DNA of 48,742 bases from Thermus caliditerrae (GTDB lineage: Bacteria > Deinococcota > Deinococci > Deinococcales > Thermaceae), in assembly GCF_021462525.1 (NCBI RefSeq), contig NZ_JAKEDT010000020.1, positions 1-48,742 of the forward strand, given 5' to 3'. A program made the translations under genes and the position numbers. The notes beneath the pieces were generated by a model. The model was not told the DNA's origin, made no database searches, and worked only from the letters and a program-made list of their open reading frames with translations. This document shows positions 18,113 through 27,177 of the stretch, one piece after another. Numbering within the stretch: the first letter of the stretch is position 1; each line of letters begins with the position of its first letter.

Positions 18113-18146
18113 AGGTTAGGACGGGGCCGTTACACCTGCGTTACAC
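18113..18146 (-). promoter_or_regulatory. Operon control site: SARP-like heptamer repeats and -10 box
   Basis: Read on the minus strand, GTGTAAC (18146-18140), four bases, GTGTAAC (18135-18129), ten bases, then TAACCT (18118-18113) as a -10 box eight bases before the ATG at 18104. The heptamers repeat every 11 bases, the arrangement bound by SARP-type activators, and there is no -35 box. The same stretch also holds an inverted repeat, CCTGCG-ttaca-CGCAGG (18135-18151), which could be a repressor operator instead. Confidence 0.6.
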
Positions 18147-18303
18147 GCAGGCGAAGGGGGATCGGGGTCCGGCGGGGGCCGGCTCAAGCACTCCACTTTG
18201 CCGGCATGAAGCGAACACTTGCGTGCACATCTTTTCCAAAGTCCCTGCGTTGGCGCAAGCCTTGGGGCTTGCCCCCGGGCCGAACCCCGGCGAGAATGAA
18301 GCC

Positions 18304-20886
18304 GTGCCCTACCCGGTACCTACCTTGAGGCTCCTCCCTCCGCGCACGGCCAAGGAGGTGCGGCGAGACCGCCCAAGACGCTTGGTGGAGGAAGCCTTCC
18401 GCCAAAGCCCCGGGGTGGTCCTGGCTGCAGGGGCGGGGTACGGGAAGACCAGCCTGGCCTCGGAGTTTTCCGGGGTCTACGTGGCCCTGGCTGAGGAGGC
18501 CAAGGACCCGGCGGTTTTCCTGTGGCACCTTCTGGCTGCCTACCAAGGTCGGGCCGAGCTTCAGCAGGTGGCGGAGCTCTTGGAGGCGGGGGCTTGGCCT
18601 AGGGCCTTGGAGGCTTTGTTAGGTGCTCTGGAGCCCTTGGGCTTCCACCTTTTGGTGTTGGATGAGGTGCATCGGGCGGAAAGCCCCGGGGTGCTCAAGG
18701 TGGTGCAGGGCCTGGTCCGGCTTCCCGGACTAAGGCTCTTGCTCCTTTCGCGCAGGGCCACACCTTTTGCTTTCCTCACGGTGCTTTCCGAGGGAGAGTT
18801 GGCCTTCGATCCTGAGGAGGCCTGCCAGCTCGCCAGGGCCTTGGCCCCTGAGCTTCCGGCTTTTGAGGTGGAACGGGCTCTTTCCCTGGTGAAGGGATGG
18901 CCCTTGGGCCTGAGGGTAGTTCTGTTGGCCATGCGCCGAGGGCTTAAGCCGGAGCTGGCGCTGGAGAGCGCTGAGGGGCTCTTGGCCTACTTGGCCTATG
19001 GCCTTCCCGAAGAGGTTCTGCGGGAGGCCTCGAGGCTGGCCCTTTTGGGGGAGGTTCCGGAGGCGGAGGGGCAGGTCCTTCTGCCCTTCGCCGAGGACCT
19101 GCTCCTGGAAAGGAGGGAGGGGAAGCTCTGCTTCCATCCCTTGGTGCGCAGCGCCTTGAAAACGCTCCTCTCCGAGGCGGAGGCCCGGGGGCTCCTCACC
19201 AAGGCGGCGGAAGAGGCCCTAGCCCGCGGGGAAGGGGTTCGGGCGGCCGAGTTTCTCCTGGAGGCGGGAAGGCTTGGCCACGTGGCGGATCTTTTGGCGC
19301 AGGAAGGGCTTTCCTGGTTGGCCCGGGGCCTCACCTATACCGTCTTGCGCCTTCTGGCCCACCTGCCGGAAGCCCTGCGGCGAGGGCGGCATAAGCTCGG
19401 CCTCTTGGAGGCGGAGGCCTTGCGCCAGGCTGGGCGTTACCAAGAGGCGGAGGCTGCTTACCAGAAGGTCCTTAGGGCAGGGGAGACCCGGGCCTATCTG
19501 GGGTTGGCCCGCCTTTTCCTGGACACGGTGGAGCCCGCGCGGGGGCGCCCCTATGTGGAGGAGGCCTGTCGGCTCTTTCCGGAAGAAGCGCGGACACTTC
19601 TTGCCGAGAACCTCCTCAACGAGGGCCGGGTGGAGCAGGCGGAGGCCCTGGGGTTTTCGGGGCCGCGGCTTCTCCTTCGGCAGGGAAAATCTGCAGAGGC
19701 CCTGGCCTGGCTTAGGGAAAGCGCGGAACCCGGCTTGCACCGGCCGCCGCAGAACCATCGTGAAGGCGCCCTTCTTCGGGCGCTTCTGGAGTGCGTGGCC
19801 GGGGATGCGGAAGAAGGCCTTCGCTGGGCGGAGCGGGGGTTGAGGGAGGCCGAGGTGCTGGGAAGCCCCTTTGGCATGAGCCTGGCCCAGGCCAGAAGGG
19901 GCCATGCTCTTCTGGCCTTGCATCGCTTGGAGGAGGCCAAAACCGCTTACCAGTCCGCTTTGGCCATGGCGGAAGGAGGCCCAGCCCGGCTTAAGGTGGA
20001 AGCCCTGGGGGGGCTGGCTGCTCTGGGGGATGAAGAGGCCTACAGGGAAATGGTCCGCCTGGCCCGGACCGCCGGGGATCTTTGGGTGGAAGGCTTCCTC
20101 ACCCTTATGGTGGCGGTGGCTTGGCTTCGGCGGGGTGAGGTTTTTTCCTTGCCCGCTCTGCCCCTTTTGGACCCCTTCCTTCGGGCTATGGCCGAGGCTT
20201 ACCCCTTTGGGGATGGATGGGAAGGCCTTTTGCGGGTATACCCCTTCCTGGCCCACCGGACGCTTTTCTCACCCCCGGTTTCCCGGGTACGCCGGGCCCT
20301 TTGGCGACTTGGCCGCCTTCCCGTTCCCTACCATCCCGGGGTGCGGGTGGAGATACGGGTTCTCGGGGGATTTGAGGTGCGGGTGGAGGGACGGCCTGTA
20401 CGGTTCCGCCGGGATAAGGCTCGCCTCCTCCTGGCCCTCTTGGCCACCGGGGACTGGGCGAAGGAGGATCTGGAGGAGGTCCTGTCGGTGTCCGCTGGGG
20501 AGTTTCGGGTGCTGTGGTGGGAGGTGGTGAGTGCTTTGGAGCCCGGCCGCCCTAAAGGGGCCAAGCCCTATTTCCTCCGCCAGAGGCCTTATGGGCTTAA
20601 CCGGGAAGCTCCGGAGCTGTACCTGGATCTGCAAGACCCCGAGGCTCCCTTGGCCTTGCCCTTTCGGGGGCTGGGGCATCCCTTTCTAGAGGACTGGGCC
20701 AGGGCTTATCTGGAGGAGCGGCGGCAAGGGCTTTTGCGAAGCCCCCGGCTCGAGGACTGGCTCCTGGCCCTGCGCTTAGATCCCTTGGACGAAGAGGCTC
20801 TGCGCCGCCTCCAGGGTACTTCGGCCCAGGAGGAGGGCCTTCTCCTGCACCGAAGGGCCTTGCGGGAGCTGGGTTGGGAAGGTTAA
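18304..20886 (+). CDS. MalT/SARP-like transcriptional activator (STAND ATPase, TPR, C-terminal wHTH)
   Basis: Large regulator of 860 residues. It begins with an ATPase domain: Walker A AAGAGYGKTS near residues 41-50, Walker B LLVLDEVH, and LRLLLLSRRAT after it. The middle (about 300-600) is rich in helical TPR-like repeats, as in MalT. Near residue 680 IRVLGGFEVRVEGRPVRFRR begins a winged-helix domain of the OmpR/SARP type followed by a short BTAD-like helical tail; in classical SARPs this domain is N-terminal. The ATPase/TPR part probably binds a metabolite and ATP before DNA binding. Start uncertain: GTG at 18304 is preferred, a GTG at 18223 would add 27 low-complexity residues. It is divergent from the transporter operon and the likely controller of it. 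Confidence 0.82.
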   Translation: MPYPVPTLRLLPPRTAKEVRRDRPRRLVEEAFRQSPGVVLAAGAGYGKTSLASEFSGVYVALAEEAKDPAVFLWHLLAAYQGRAELQQVAELLEAGAWPRALEALLGALEPLGFHLLVLDEVHRAESPGVLKVVQGLVRLPGLRLLLLSRRATPFAFLTVLSEGELAFDPEEACQLARALAPELPAFEVERALSLVKGWPLGLRVVLLAMRRGLKPELALESAEGLLAYLAYGLPEEVLREASRLALLGEVPEAEGQVLLPFAEDLLLERREGKLCFHPLVRSALKTLLSEAEARGLLTKAAEEALARGEGVRAAEFLLEAGRLGHVADLLAQEGLSWLARGLTYTVLRLLAHLPEALRRGRHKLGLLEAEALRQAGRYQEAEAAYQKVLRAGETRAYLGLARLFLDTVEPARGRPYVEEACRLFPEEARTLLAENLLNEGRVEQAEALGFSGPRLLLRQGKSAEALAWLRESAEPGLHRPPQNHREGALLRALLECVAGDAEEGLRWAERGLREAEVLGSPFGMSLAQARRGHALLALHRLEEAKTAYQSALAMAEGGPARLKVEALGGLAALGDEEAYREMVRLARTAGDLWVEGFLTLMVAVAWLRRGEVFSLPALPLLDPFLRAMAEAYPFGDGWEGLLRVYPFLAHRTLFSPPVSRVRRALWRLGRLPVPYHPGVRVEIRVLGGFEVRVEGRPVRFRRDKARLLLALLATGDWAKEDLEEVLSVSAGEFRVLWWEVVSALEPGRPKGAKPYFLRQRPYGLNREAPELYLDLQDPEAPLALPFRGLGHPFLEDWARAYLEERRQGLLRSPRLEDWLLALRLDPLDEEALRRLQGTSAQEEGLLLHRRALRELGWEG

Positions 20887-20914
20887 ACCCCCAGGGGATG
20901 CGGCCCCCGGGGGT
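20887..20914. terminator. Hairpin between convergent regulator and secDF
   Basis: ACCCCC-A-GGGG, loop ATGCGG, CCCC-C-GGGGGT makes a stem of ten pairs with one mismatch in the 46-base gap between two converging genes. It could end transcription from both sides. Confidence 0.65.
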
Positions 20915-20932
20915 GGGTTCTCCCGCTTCTAC

Positions 20933-23140
20933 CTAGGCTGCCTTCTTGGCCCGCGCTTGCCGTAGCTCCTTCCAGAACACCACCAGGGCGCTCACCACGT
21001 AGATGGAGCTGTAGGTGCCCACGAAGATGCCCACGAAGATGGCCAAGGAGAAGTCCCTCAAGACGCTTCCCCCCAGGAAGAGAAGGGCGATGATGGGCAG
21101 GAGGGTGGTGAGGCTGGTCATCACCGTGCGGGAGAGGGTCTGGTTGATGGAGCGGTTCACCATCTCCCGGTAGGGCACCCCCCGCAGGAGCTTCTGGTTT
21201 TCCCGGATGCGGTCGGAGACCACGATGGAGTCGTTGATGGAGTAGCCCACGATGGTGAGCAGGGCGGCGATGGTGGGGATGGAGAACTCCAGGCCCAAAA
21301 GGCTATACATCCCCGCCACGATGGCCACGTCGTGGGCCACCGCCAGCACGCTGGCCACCCCGAAGGTCCAGTCAAAGCGGAAGGCCACGTAGATGAGGAT
21401 GAGGCCCAGGCCCACCAGCACCGCCATCACCGCATTGCGGCGAAGCTCCGAGCCGATGGCAGGGCCCACGGTTTCCGAGGTGAGGACCGTGGCCTTGAGC
21501 TCCGAGGCGAAAAGCCCCTCCAGCTCCAGCCGTTTGGTGTCGGGCAGGGGGGGGAGCTTCAGGGAAAACTCCCGGTAGTCGGCGGTGGGGGCTTGCACCT
21601 GGGTGATCACCGCCTCCTTGGCAGGGAAGCCCTTCTCCTCCAGGAAGCGCCTCAGGGTGTCCACGCCTACCTCGGTTCCTGTGCGCACGGTATAGGCGGT
21701 GCCCCCGGTGAAGTCGATGGAATAGTTGAAGCCCTTGGTGAAGACCACGCCCGCCGCTAGCACCGCCAGGAGGAGCGTGGCCGCGGTGATGAAGCGGGCT
21801 GGGCCCATGAAGTTGAACCTGGGGTCCACCAGCCACATGGGGGGGCGGATCTCCCCCCGGTCCGCCAGGCGCTCCAGGAGGTAGCGGCTGAAGACCAGGT
21901 TGGAGAAGACGCTGGCCACCACGCCGATGGCCAGGATGACCGCGAAGCCCCGCACCGGCCCGGTGGCGTACTGGTAAAGGGCCGCTGCCGCCAGGAGGTG
22001 GGCGATGTTCACGTCCAGGATGGTGAGGGTGGAGTGCTTGAAGCCCTCGGGGATGGCCTGGCGGAACTTCTTTCCTGCCCTTAGCTCCTCCTTGACGCGC
22101 TCAAAGGAGAGGACGTTCCCGTCCACCGCCGCCCCCAGGGTGAGGACCAGGCCGGCGATGCCGGGAAGGGTCAGGGTGGCCCCCAAGCCCGAGAGGAGGC
22201 CCAGGATCAAGACCGAGGTGTAGATGAGGCCCAAGGAGGCCACCAGGCCAAGGCTAAAGCCGTAGTAGGCGAAGATGAGGAGGAAGATGGCCAGGGTGCC
22301 GATGAGGGCCGAGCGGATGCCCGCCTGGATGGCGTCCTGGCCCAAGGTGGGGCCTATTGAGCGGATCTCCGCCACTTCCAAAGCAACCGGAAGGGCACCG
22401 GAGCGTAGGACCAGGGCGATCTCGCTGGCCTCCTCGAGGCCCGATAGCCCCTCGATCACCGCCTGCCCCCCGGTGATGGCCTGGCGGATCACGGGGGCGG
22501 TGTAGACCTTGCCGTCCAAAACGATGGCCAGCTGCTTGCCCACGTTGGCCCGGGTGACCTCCTCAAACTTCTTGGCCCCTTCCGGGGTGAAGGTGAGGGC
22601 CACCTGGGGGCGGCCGAACTGGTCGAAGACCGCCCGGGCATCGGCCAGATCCGCGCCCGTAAGAAGGGCTGGGCCCAGGTCCTCGGGCTTGATGAGGTTC
22701 TTCTCCAGGTCTTCCCGCTTGAGCCTGGGGTTTTCCCTGAGGGCCTGGTTGATCTGGGCCACGGTGGTGCCCGTGGCCCCCTCCTTGAGGATGCGGAACT
22801 CCAGCACCGCCCGCTGGCCGATGAGCTTGAGGGCTCGGTCCTGGTCGGCCTGGGAGAGGCCGGGAAGCTCCACCACGATGCGCTTCTGCCCTTGGATTTG
22901 GATCAGGGGCTCGGCCACACCCAGGGCGTTGATGCGGTTTTCCAGCACGGTGCGGGCCTTTTCCAGGTCGTCGGGGGTGGGGTTTTCCACCGCGGCCTCC
23001 AGCACGATGCGGAGGCCCCCCTTGAGGTCCAGGCCCAGCTTCACCTTGGGCTCTTGGGGCGCCCAGGGTTTCCAAACGAGGAGGATGGCCAGGAGAAAAA
23101 GGCCCAGGAGGAAAAGTCCGTGCAACAGCTTTCGGTTCAT
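20933..23140 (-). CDS. secDF: SecDF, protein-export membrane protein (SecD-SecF fusion)
   Basis: Proton-driven partner of SecYEG that pulls proteins across the membrane from the outside. One 735-residue chain joins SecD and SecF, as in T. thermophilus, whose SecDF structure is known. KLGLDLKGGLRIVLE is SecD motif D1, GAAVDGNVLSFERVKEEL holds the membrane Asp for proton passage, YSIDFTGGT starts the SecF half and VGYSINDSIVVSDRIREN is the late conserved motif with a second Asp and Arg. About twelve membrane segments flank two outside domains. ATG at 23140 follows AGGA. It closes the nusA-infB run. Confidence 0.96.
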   Translation of the reverse strand: MNRKLLHGLFLLGLFLLAILLVWKPWAPQEPKVKLGLDLKGGLRIVLEAAVENPTPDDLEKARTVLENRINALGVAEPLIQIQGQKRIVVELPGLSQADQDRALKLIGQRAVLEFRILKEGATGTTVAQINQALRENPRLKREDLEKNLIKPEDLGPALLTGADLADARAVFDQFGRPQVALTFTPEGAKKFEEVTRANVGKQLAIVLDGKVYTAPVIRQAITGGQAVIEGLSGLEEASEIALVLRSGALPVALEVAEIRSIGPTLGQDAIQAGIRSALIGTLAIFLLIFAYYGFSLGLVASLGLIYTSVLILGLLSGLGATLTLPGIAGLVLTLGAAVDGNVLSFERVKEELRAGKKFRQAIPEGFKHSTLTILDVNIAHLLAAAALYQYATGPVRGFAVILAIGVVASVFSNLVFSRYLLERLADRGEIRPPMWLVDPRFNFMGPARFITAATLLLAVLAAGVVFTKGFNYSIDFTGGTAYTVRTGTEVGVDTLRRFLEEKGFPAKEAVITQVQAPTADYREFSLKLPPLPDTKRLELEGLFASELKATVLTSETVGPAIGSELRRNAVMAVLVGLGLILIYVAFRFDWTFGVASVLAVAHDVAIVAGMYSLLGLEFSIPTIAALLTIVGYSINDSIVVSDRIRENQKLLRGVPYREMVNRSINQTLSRTVMTSLTTLLPIIALLFLGGSVLRDFSLAIFVGIFVGTYSSIYVVSALVVFWKELRQARAKKAA

Positions 23141-23246
23141 AATGCGTCCTTAGATCACAGGTGTTGAGGTCCTTTGGCCGGGGAAGCCTGCTATACCCTA
23201 GCCCGCGCCGCCTTCCCGCCTCAGCGCGGGCCTCCGGGGGATTGGG

Positions 23247-23537
23247 CTAGCCCCCGTCCAGCTGCAGGCGCAGGTAGAGGAGGTAAAGGTCGGGGCCTAG
23301 GGGTGCAGGAGCGGGGCTGGGAAGCGCCCCTTCCCGAGGAGGCTCGGGCAGCGCCCGGGGAGGTTTGGGTAGGGCTGGGAGGAGGGGAGCGGGGCTCCCG
23401 CCCCCTCGGTCTTCCTTCTGGACCAACGCCGGGCCCTTGGTCAGGAGTCCTGCCCGGTCCTCCCCCTTGGGGGCGGGTAGGGCCACCCCCTGGAGGACCA
23501 GGGCCACCGCGGCCCAGATGGGAAGGAGGCGCCCCAT
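23247..23537 (-). CDS. Small secreted proline-rich protein, unknown function
   Basis: A 96-residue product with a signal peptide (GRLLPIWAAVALVLQGVALP) and then a proline-rich, low-complexity mature part ending DLYLLYLRLQLDGG. The ATG at 23537 is seven bases after the infB stop, so it belongs to the same transcript. No family recognised. A location between infB and secDF in a conserved operon suggests a real gene, but the low complexity keeps this at moderate confidence. An alternative is that it is a non-conserved spacer frame. Confidence 0.55.
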   Translation of the reverse strand: MGRLLPIWAAVALVLQGVALPAPKGEDRAGLLTKGPALVQKEDRGGGSPAPLLPALPKPPRALPEPPREGALPSPAPAPLGPDLYLLYLRLQLDGG

Positions 23538-23544
23538 GGTTCCC

Positions 23545-25260
23545 TTAGGCGGGGATTTCCACCATCTGGTAGGCCTCGATGACGTCCCCCTCCTGGAAGT
23601 CGTCAAAGCCCTCGAGGCCGATGCCGCACTCGTAGCCCTGGGCCACCTCGCGCACGTCCTCCTTGAAGCGCTTGAGGCTGGCCATGCGGCCCTTCCAGAT
23701 CTCCTGGCCCTTGCGCAGGACGCGCACCTCGGCGTTGCGGGCGATCTTCCCCTGGGTCACCATGCAGCCGGCCACCTGCTTGCCCATGGGCAGGCGGAAG
23801 ACGGCCCGCACCTCGGCCCGACCCAGGACCTCTTCCTTGTACTGGGGCTCCTTCTGCCCCTTGACCATGGCCCGCACCTCGTCGACGAGGTCGTAGATGA
23901 TGCGGAAGGTCTTGAGGAGCACCCCTTTCTGCTCCGCCGCTTTCTTCACCGAACCCGAGGGGTTCACCCCGAAGGCCAGGATGGCGGCGCCCGCCGTCTG
24001 GGCCAGAAGGACGTCGGACTCGGTGGGAGCCCCTACCTGGGCCAGGAGGACGTTGATCTGCACCTCTTCCGTGCTCTCCTTGGCCAGGATGTGCTGGATC
24101 GCTTCCAATGAACCCTGGGTATCGGCCCGCAGGATGAGGTTGACCTCCTTCTTCCCCTCCTCCTGCAGGGCGCGGAGGAGGTCGGCCATGGTCTTGGGGC
24201 GGCGCTCCCGCTCCGATTCCTCCTTGGCTTTGCGTTCCTCCTTGCGCTCCTCGGCGATCTCCTTGGCGGCCTCGAGGTCCGGCACCCACTCCACCACATC
24301 CCCAGCGTGGGGAAGCTCCTGGAAGCCCAGCACCTGCACGGCGCTTCCCGGGCCCGCCTCCTTGCGCTGGTGGCCCTCCGCGTCCATCATGGCCCGGATG
24401 CGGCCGTACACTTCGCCGGCCACCACGTAGTCCCCCACGCGGAAGGTGCCCTCCTGGACCAACATATTGGCGATGATGCCCGCCTGCTTGTCCAGCCTGG
24501 ACTCCAGGATGATGCCCTTGGGCTCGGCGTTGGGGTCCGCCCGGTAGTCCTCCAGCTCGGCGATGAGGAGGATCATCTCCAGGAGGTCCTGGACCCCCTG
24601 GCCGGTTTTGGCGCTGATGGGCACCACGATGGCGTCCCCGCCGTACTCCTCGGGCACAAAGCCCCGCTCCATGAGCTGGCGCTTTACCCGCTCGGGGTCC
24701 GCCTGCGGGAGGTCCATCTTGTTCAGAGCGAAGACGATCTTGGCCCCGGCGGCCTTGGCGTGGGCGATGGCCTCGTCCGTCTGGGGCATGATGCCGTCGT
24801 CGGCGGCGATGACGATGATGGCGATGTCCGCCACCTTGGCCCCCCGCTGCCTTATGGCGGTGAAGGCCTCGTGCCCCGGGGTGTCGATGAAGACCACCGT
24901 GCCCTGGGGAGTCTTCACCTCAAAAGCGCCCACGTGCTGGGTGATGCCCCCGGCTTCCTTCTCGGCGATGCGGCTCTTGCGCAGGTAGTCCAGGAGGGTG
25001 GTTTTCCCGTGGTCCACGTGGCCCATGATGACCACCACGGGGGGGCGGCGGGGGAGGGCCTTGCGGCGCTCCTCCTCGGCCATCTTCTCCTGGAGACCTC
25101 GCTGCTCCTTGACCAGTTCCCGCACCGCCTCCGCGTCCTCCTCGGAGAGGGTGGAGGCGTGGGATTTGTAGGCCACCCCCATCTGGTCCAGGAGCTCTAG
25201 GAGCTCGTCGTTTTCCATGCCCAGCTCTTTAGCCAGCTGGTAAATGCGTATTTTGGCCAT
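23545..25260 (-). CDS. infB: Translation initiation factor IF-2
   Basis: GTPase that brings fMet-tRNA to the 30S subunit and helps 50S joining. At 571 residues it has the short N-terminal region of Thermus IF2: one IF2-N domain (MAKIRIYQLAKELGMENDEL) and a short linker. The G domain has G1 GHVDHGKT, G3 DTPGHEAF and G4 NKMD; then domain II, the coiled helix and the C-terminal fMet-tRNA binding domain (ECGIGLEGFDDFQEGDVIEA). ATG at 25260 overlaps ylxR by 32 bases. Confidence 0.97.
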   Translation of the reverse strand: MAKIRIYQLAKELGMENDELLELLDQMGVAYKSHASTLSEEDAEAVRELVKEQRGLQEKMAEEERRKALPRRPPVVVIMGHVDHGKTTLLDYLRKSRIAEKEAGGITQHVGAFEVKTPQGTVVFIDTPGHEAFTAIRQRGAKVADIAIIVIAADDGIMPQTDEAIAHAKAAGAKIVFALNKMDLPQADPERVKRQLMERGFVPEEYGGDAIVVPISAKTGQGVQDLLEMILLIAELEDYRADPNAEPKGIILESRLDKQAGIIANMLVQEGTFRVGDYVVAGEVYGRIRAMMDAEGHQRKEAGPGSAVQVLGFQELPHAGDVVEWVPDLEAAKEIAEERKEERKAKEESERERRPKTMADLLRALQEEGKKEVNLILRADTQGSLEAIQHILAKESTEEVQINVLLAQVGAPTESDVLLAQTAGAAILAFGVNPSGSVKKAAEQKGVLLKTFRIIYDLVDEVRAMVKGQKEPQYKEEVLGRAEVRAVFRLPMGKQVAGCMVTQGKIARNAEVRVLRKGQEIWKGRMASLKRFKEDVREVAQGYECGIGLEGFDDFQEGDVIEAYQMVEIPA

Positions 25261-25504
25261 CCCTACCTCCTAAAAGGGAGGCCAGGGCTTCGGAAAGGGC
25301 CCTGGCGCGGCTACCGGCAAAGCGCCGGAGCTTCTTCTCCTGCCAGCACTCCGGGCTGTCGGGGCAGACGTAGGCCCCCCTGCCCGGAAGTTTCCCTGAG
25401 GGGTCCAGCTGGAACCCATCCGCGGTGAGGAGGATGCGCAAAAGCTCCCCTTTGGGCCGCCTTCTGCGGCAGGCCACGCACATGCGGATGGGCACGTGCT
25501 TCAT
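25229..25504 (-). CDS. ylxR: YlxR/RnpM family RNA-binding protein
   Basis: A 91-residue protein of the YlxR family, found between nusA and infB in many bacteria. MCVACRRRRPKGELLRI and the GRGAYVCPDSPECWQEKKL stretch are the family pattern. A Bacillus/Clostridium homologue has been linked to RNase P activity. The ATG lies in the nusA stop (ATGA overlap) and the 3' end overlaps infB, so the three are translationally coupled. Confidence 0.9.
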   Translation of the reverse strand: MKHVPIRMCVACRRRRPKGELLRILLTADGFQLDPSGKLPGRGAYVCPDSPECWQEKKLRRFAGSRARALSEALASLLGGRDGQNTHLPAG

Positions 25505-26664
25505 GACCCAAGGTCCTTGAAGAGCTTCTCGAACTCTTCCTTGGCCCGGGAGGAGGACTCCGTTTCCTCCTGAGCCGCCCGGCGGATGGCTTCGTCCAGG
25601 TCGGAGATCTCCGCCTCCTCGAAGTGGATGTCGTAGCCGGTGAGCTTGGAGGCCAGGCGCACGTTTTGTCCCCCGGTGCCGATGGCCAGGGAGTGTTGGT
25701 CCTTGGTGACCTTGACCCGGGCTTTCTTGCCGTCGGGGTCCAGCTCTATGGAGCCCACCTGGGCGGGGGAGAGGGCGTTTCGGATGAACTCCTTGGGGTC
25801 CTTGGCCCACTGGATGATGTCCACCTTTTCCCGGCCCAGCTCGGCGGAAACCGCCTGGATGCGCTGCCCCTTGTGCCCGATGCAGGCCCCGATGGGGTCC
25901 ACATTGGGGTTGTGGCTCATCACCGCCACCTTGCTCCGCTTCCCCGGCTCCCGGGCGACAGCCTTGATCTCCACGATTCCCTCGGCGATCTCCGGCACCT
26001 CCTGCCTCAGGAGATGCCTCAGGAGTTCCTCGTGGGCCCGGCTGACGATGAGGGAGGGACCCTTGGCGGAGCGGTCCACCTTCTTCAGGTAGACCTTGAG
26101 GCGCTGGCCAGGGTAGTAGCGCTCCGTGGGGATTTGCTCGCTCCGGGGCAGGTAGGCCTCGCCGCGGCCCAGCTCCACGAAGACGTTGCCCCGGTTGTCT
26201 ACCCGGGTCACCACCCCGGTGAGGACCTGGCCCTCCTTGTCCTTGTACTCGTTGTAGATGCGGTTGCGCTCGGACTCCTTGAGGCGCTGGGTGAGGATTT
26301 GGCGCAGGTCCTGGATGGCCATGCGGGAAAGGCCCTCGGGGTCGATGGGGAACTCCATCTCGTCCCCCACCTGGACCTCGGGGTCGTACTGGAGGGCCTC
26401 GGACAGGGCGATCTCCTTGTCGGGGTCCTCCACCTTCTCCACCACGCGGCGGACTTCCACCATCTCGATGCGGCCTGTTTGCGGGTCGATGTAGACGTCC
26501 ACCTCTGGGCCCTTGCCCGCGTCCACCTCTTCTTTTTTGTACCCTTTTTGTCTTTTGATGTAGGCCTTGCGCAGGGCCTCCTTGAAGGCCTCGAGGACCT
26601 CCTCGGTGGTGACCCCGCGCTCCAGGGCCAGCTGTTGCATGGCGTCTATGAATTCCCGGTTCAT
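25501..26664 (-). CDS. nusA: Transcription termination/antitermination factor NusA
   Basis: RNA polymerase-binding factor controlling pausing, termination and antitermination. The 387-residue protein has the N-terminal polymerase-binding domain (1-125), an S1 domain (about 130-200, GQVLTGVVTRVDNRGNVFVE), KH1 (GHKGQRIQAV) and KH2 (GTGGQNVRLASKLTGYDIHF), then a short acidic tail; the E. coli-type C-terminal acidic repeats are absent. It starts at ATG 26664, 12 bases after rimP. Confidence 0.97.
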   Translation of the reverse strand: MNREFIDAMQQLALERGVTTEEVLEAFKEALRKAYIKRQKGYKKEEVDAGKGPEVDVYIDPQTGRIEMVEVRRVVEKVEDPDKEIALSEALQYDPEVQVGDEMEFPIDPEGLSRMAIQDLRQILTQRLKESERNRIYNEYKDKEGQVLTGVVTRVDNRGNVFVELGRGEAYLPRSEQIPTERYYPGQRLKVYLKKVDRSAKGPSLIVSRAHEELLRHLLRQEVPEIAEGIVEIKAVAREPGKRSKVAVMSHNPNVDPIGACIGHKGQRIQAVSAELGREKVDIIQWAKDPKEFIRNALSPAQVGSIELDPDGKKARVKVTKDQHSLAIGTGGQNVRLASKLTGYDIHFEEAEISDLDEAIRRAAQEETESSSRAKEEFEKLFKDLGS

Positions 26665-26676
26665 GCTTCCCCCTTT

Positions 26677-27102
26677 TTACCTCGGCTCCTCGGGCCACTC
26701 GGCGAGGTTGGCGCGGAAGGTGCCCAGGGTCAGGCGCTTCTCCTCGGTGCCCACCTGGAACACCACCTCGTCCCCCTCCAGGCGCAGGATGCGCCCGGTG
26801 AACCCCTCGGGCCCCGGCACTTTGGCCTTGAGGCCCTGGAAGCGCTCAAAGTGGCGGCGGGTGAAGAGGGGGCGCTTGGGCCCGGGGGACTCCACCAGGA
26901 GGCGGTAGGAGCCGGGGATGGGGTCTTCCCGGTCCAAGACGGCCTCAATGGCGCGGCTCGCCCGCTCCAGGTCGGCCACGCTAATGGGCTGTTCGTCTTT
27001 GCGCTCCAGGCGCACCAGCACCTCCCCCGGAGCCTCCCTGACCTCCAGGACCTCGAGGTCCAAGGGCTCCACCGCTTCCTCCACCAACCGCCAAAGCTCC
27101 AC
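26677..27102 (-). CDS. rimP: Ribosome maturation factor RimP
   Basis: 30S assembly factor; 141 residues with the first domain of alpha/beta type (VEPLDLEVLEVREAPGEVLV) and the C-terminal SH3-like part (GFTGRILRLEGDEVVFQVG). It is first in rimP-nusA-ylxR-infB, the usual order. The GTG at 27102 has AGGAGG five bases upstream and is preferred; GTGs at 27108 and 27126 are also in frame. Confidence 0.9.
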   Translation of the reverse strand: MELWRLVEEAVEPLDLEVLEVREAPGEVLVRLERKDEQPISVADLERASRAIEAVLDREDPIPGSYRLLVESPGPKRPLFTRRHFERFQGLKAKVPGPEGFTGRILRLEGDEVVFQVGTEEKRLTLGTFRANLAEWPEEPR

Positions 27103-27133
27103 GGGCACCTCCTCACCTCCCTTCACAAAGGAA

Positions 27134-27153
27134 GGGTGGGCTTACACCCACCC
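27134..27153 (-). promoter_or_regulatory. Hairpin in the rimP-infB leader
   Basis: GGGTGGG and CCCACCC pair across a six-base loop in the transcript leader, a little upstream of the rimP ribosome binding site. It could stabilise the 5' end or serve in NusA autoregulation; the sequence alone does not say. Confidence 0.4.
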
Positions 27154-27177
27154 CCCTCCCTTGGGAGCACTGCTCGT

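Noticed and set aside
18129-18146. Start of a CRISPR-like repeat
   Set aside because: Only two seven-base units with a four-base gap; no array anywhere in the window.
18135-18151. CCTGCG-ttaca-CGCAGG palindrome as a TetR-type operator
   Set aside because: Kept only as an alternative; the 11-base direct repeat with a correctly placed -10 box explains the site better next to a SARP-like regulator.
25229-26698. One 489-codon frame covering nusA and ylxR
   Set aside because: Only its last 91 codons are a real gene (ylxR); the rest is a shadow of nusA.
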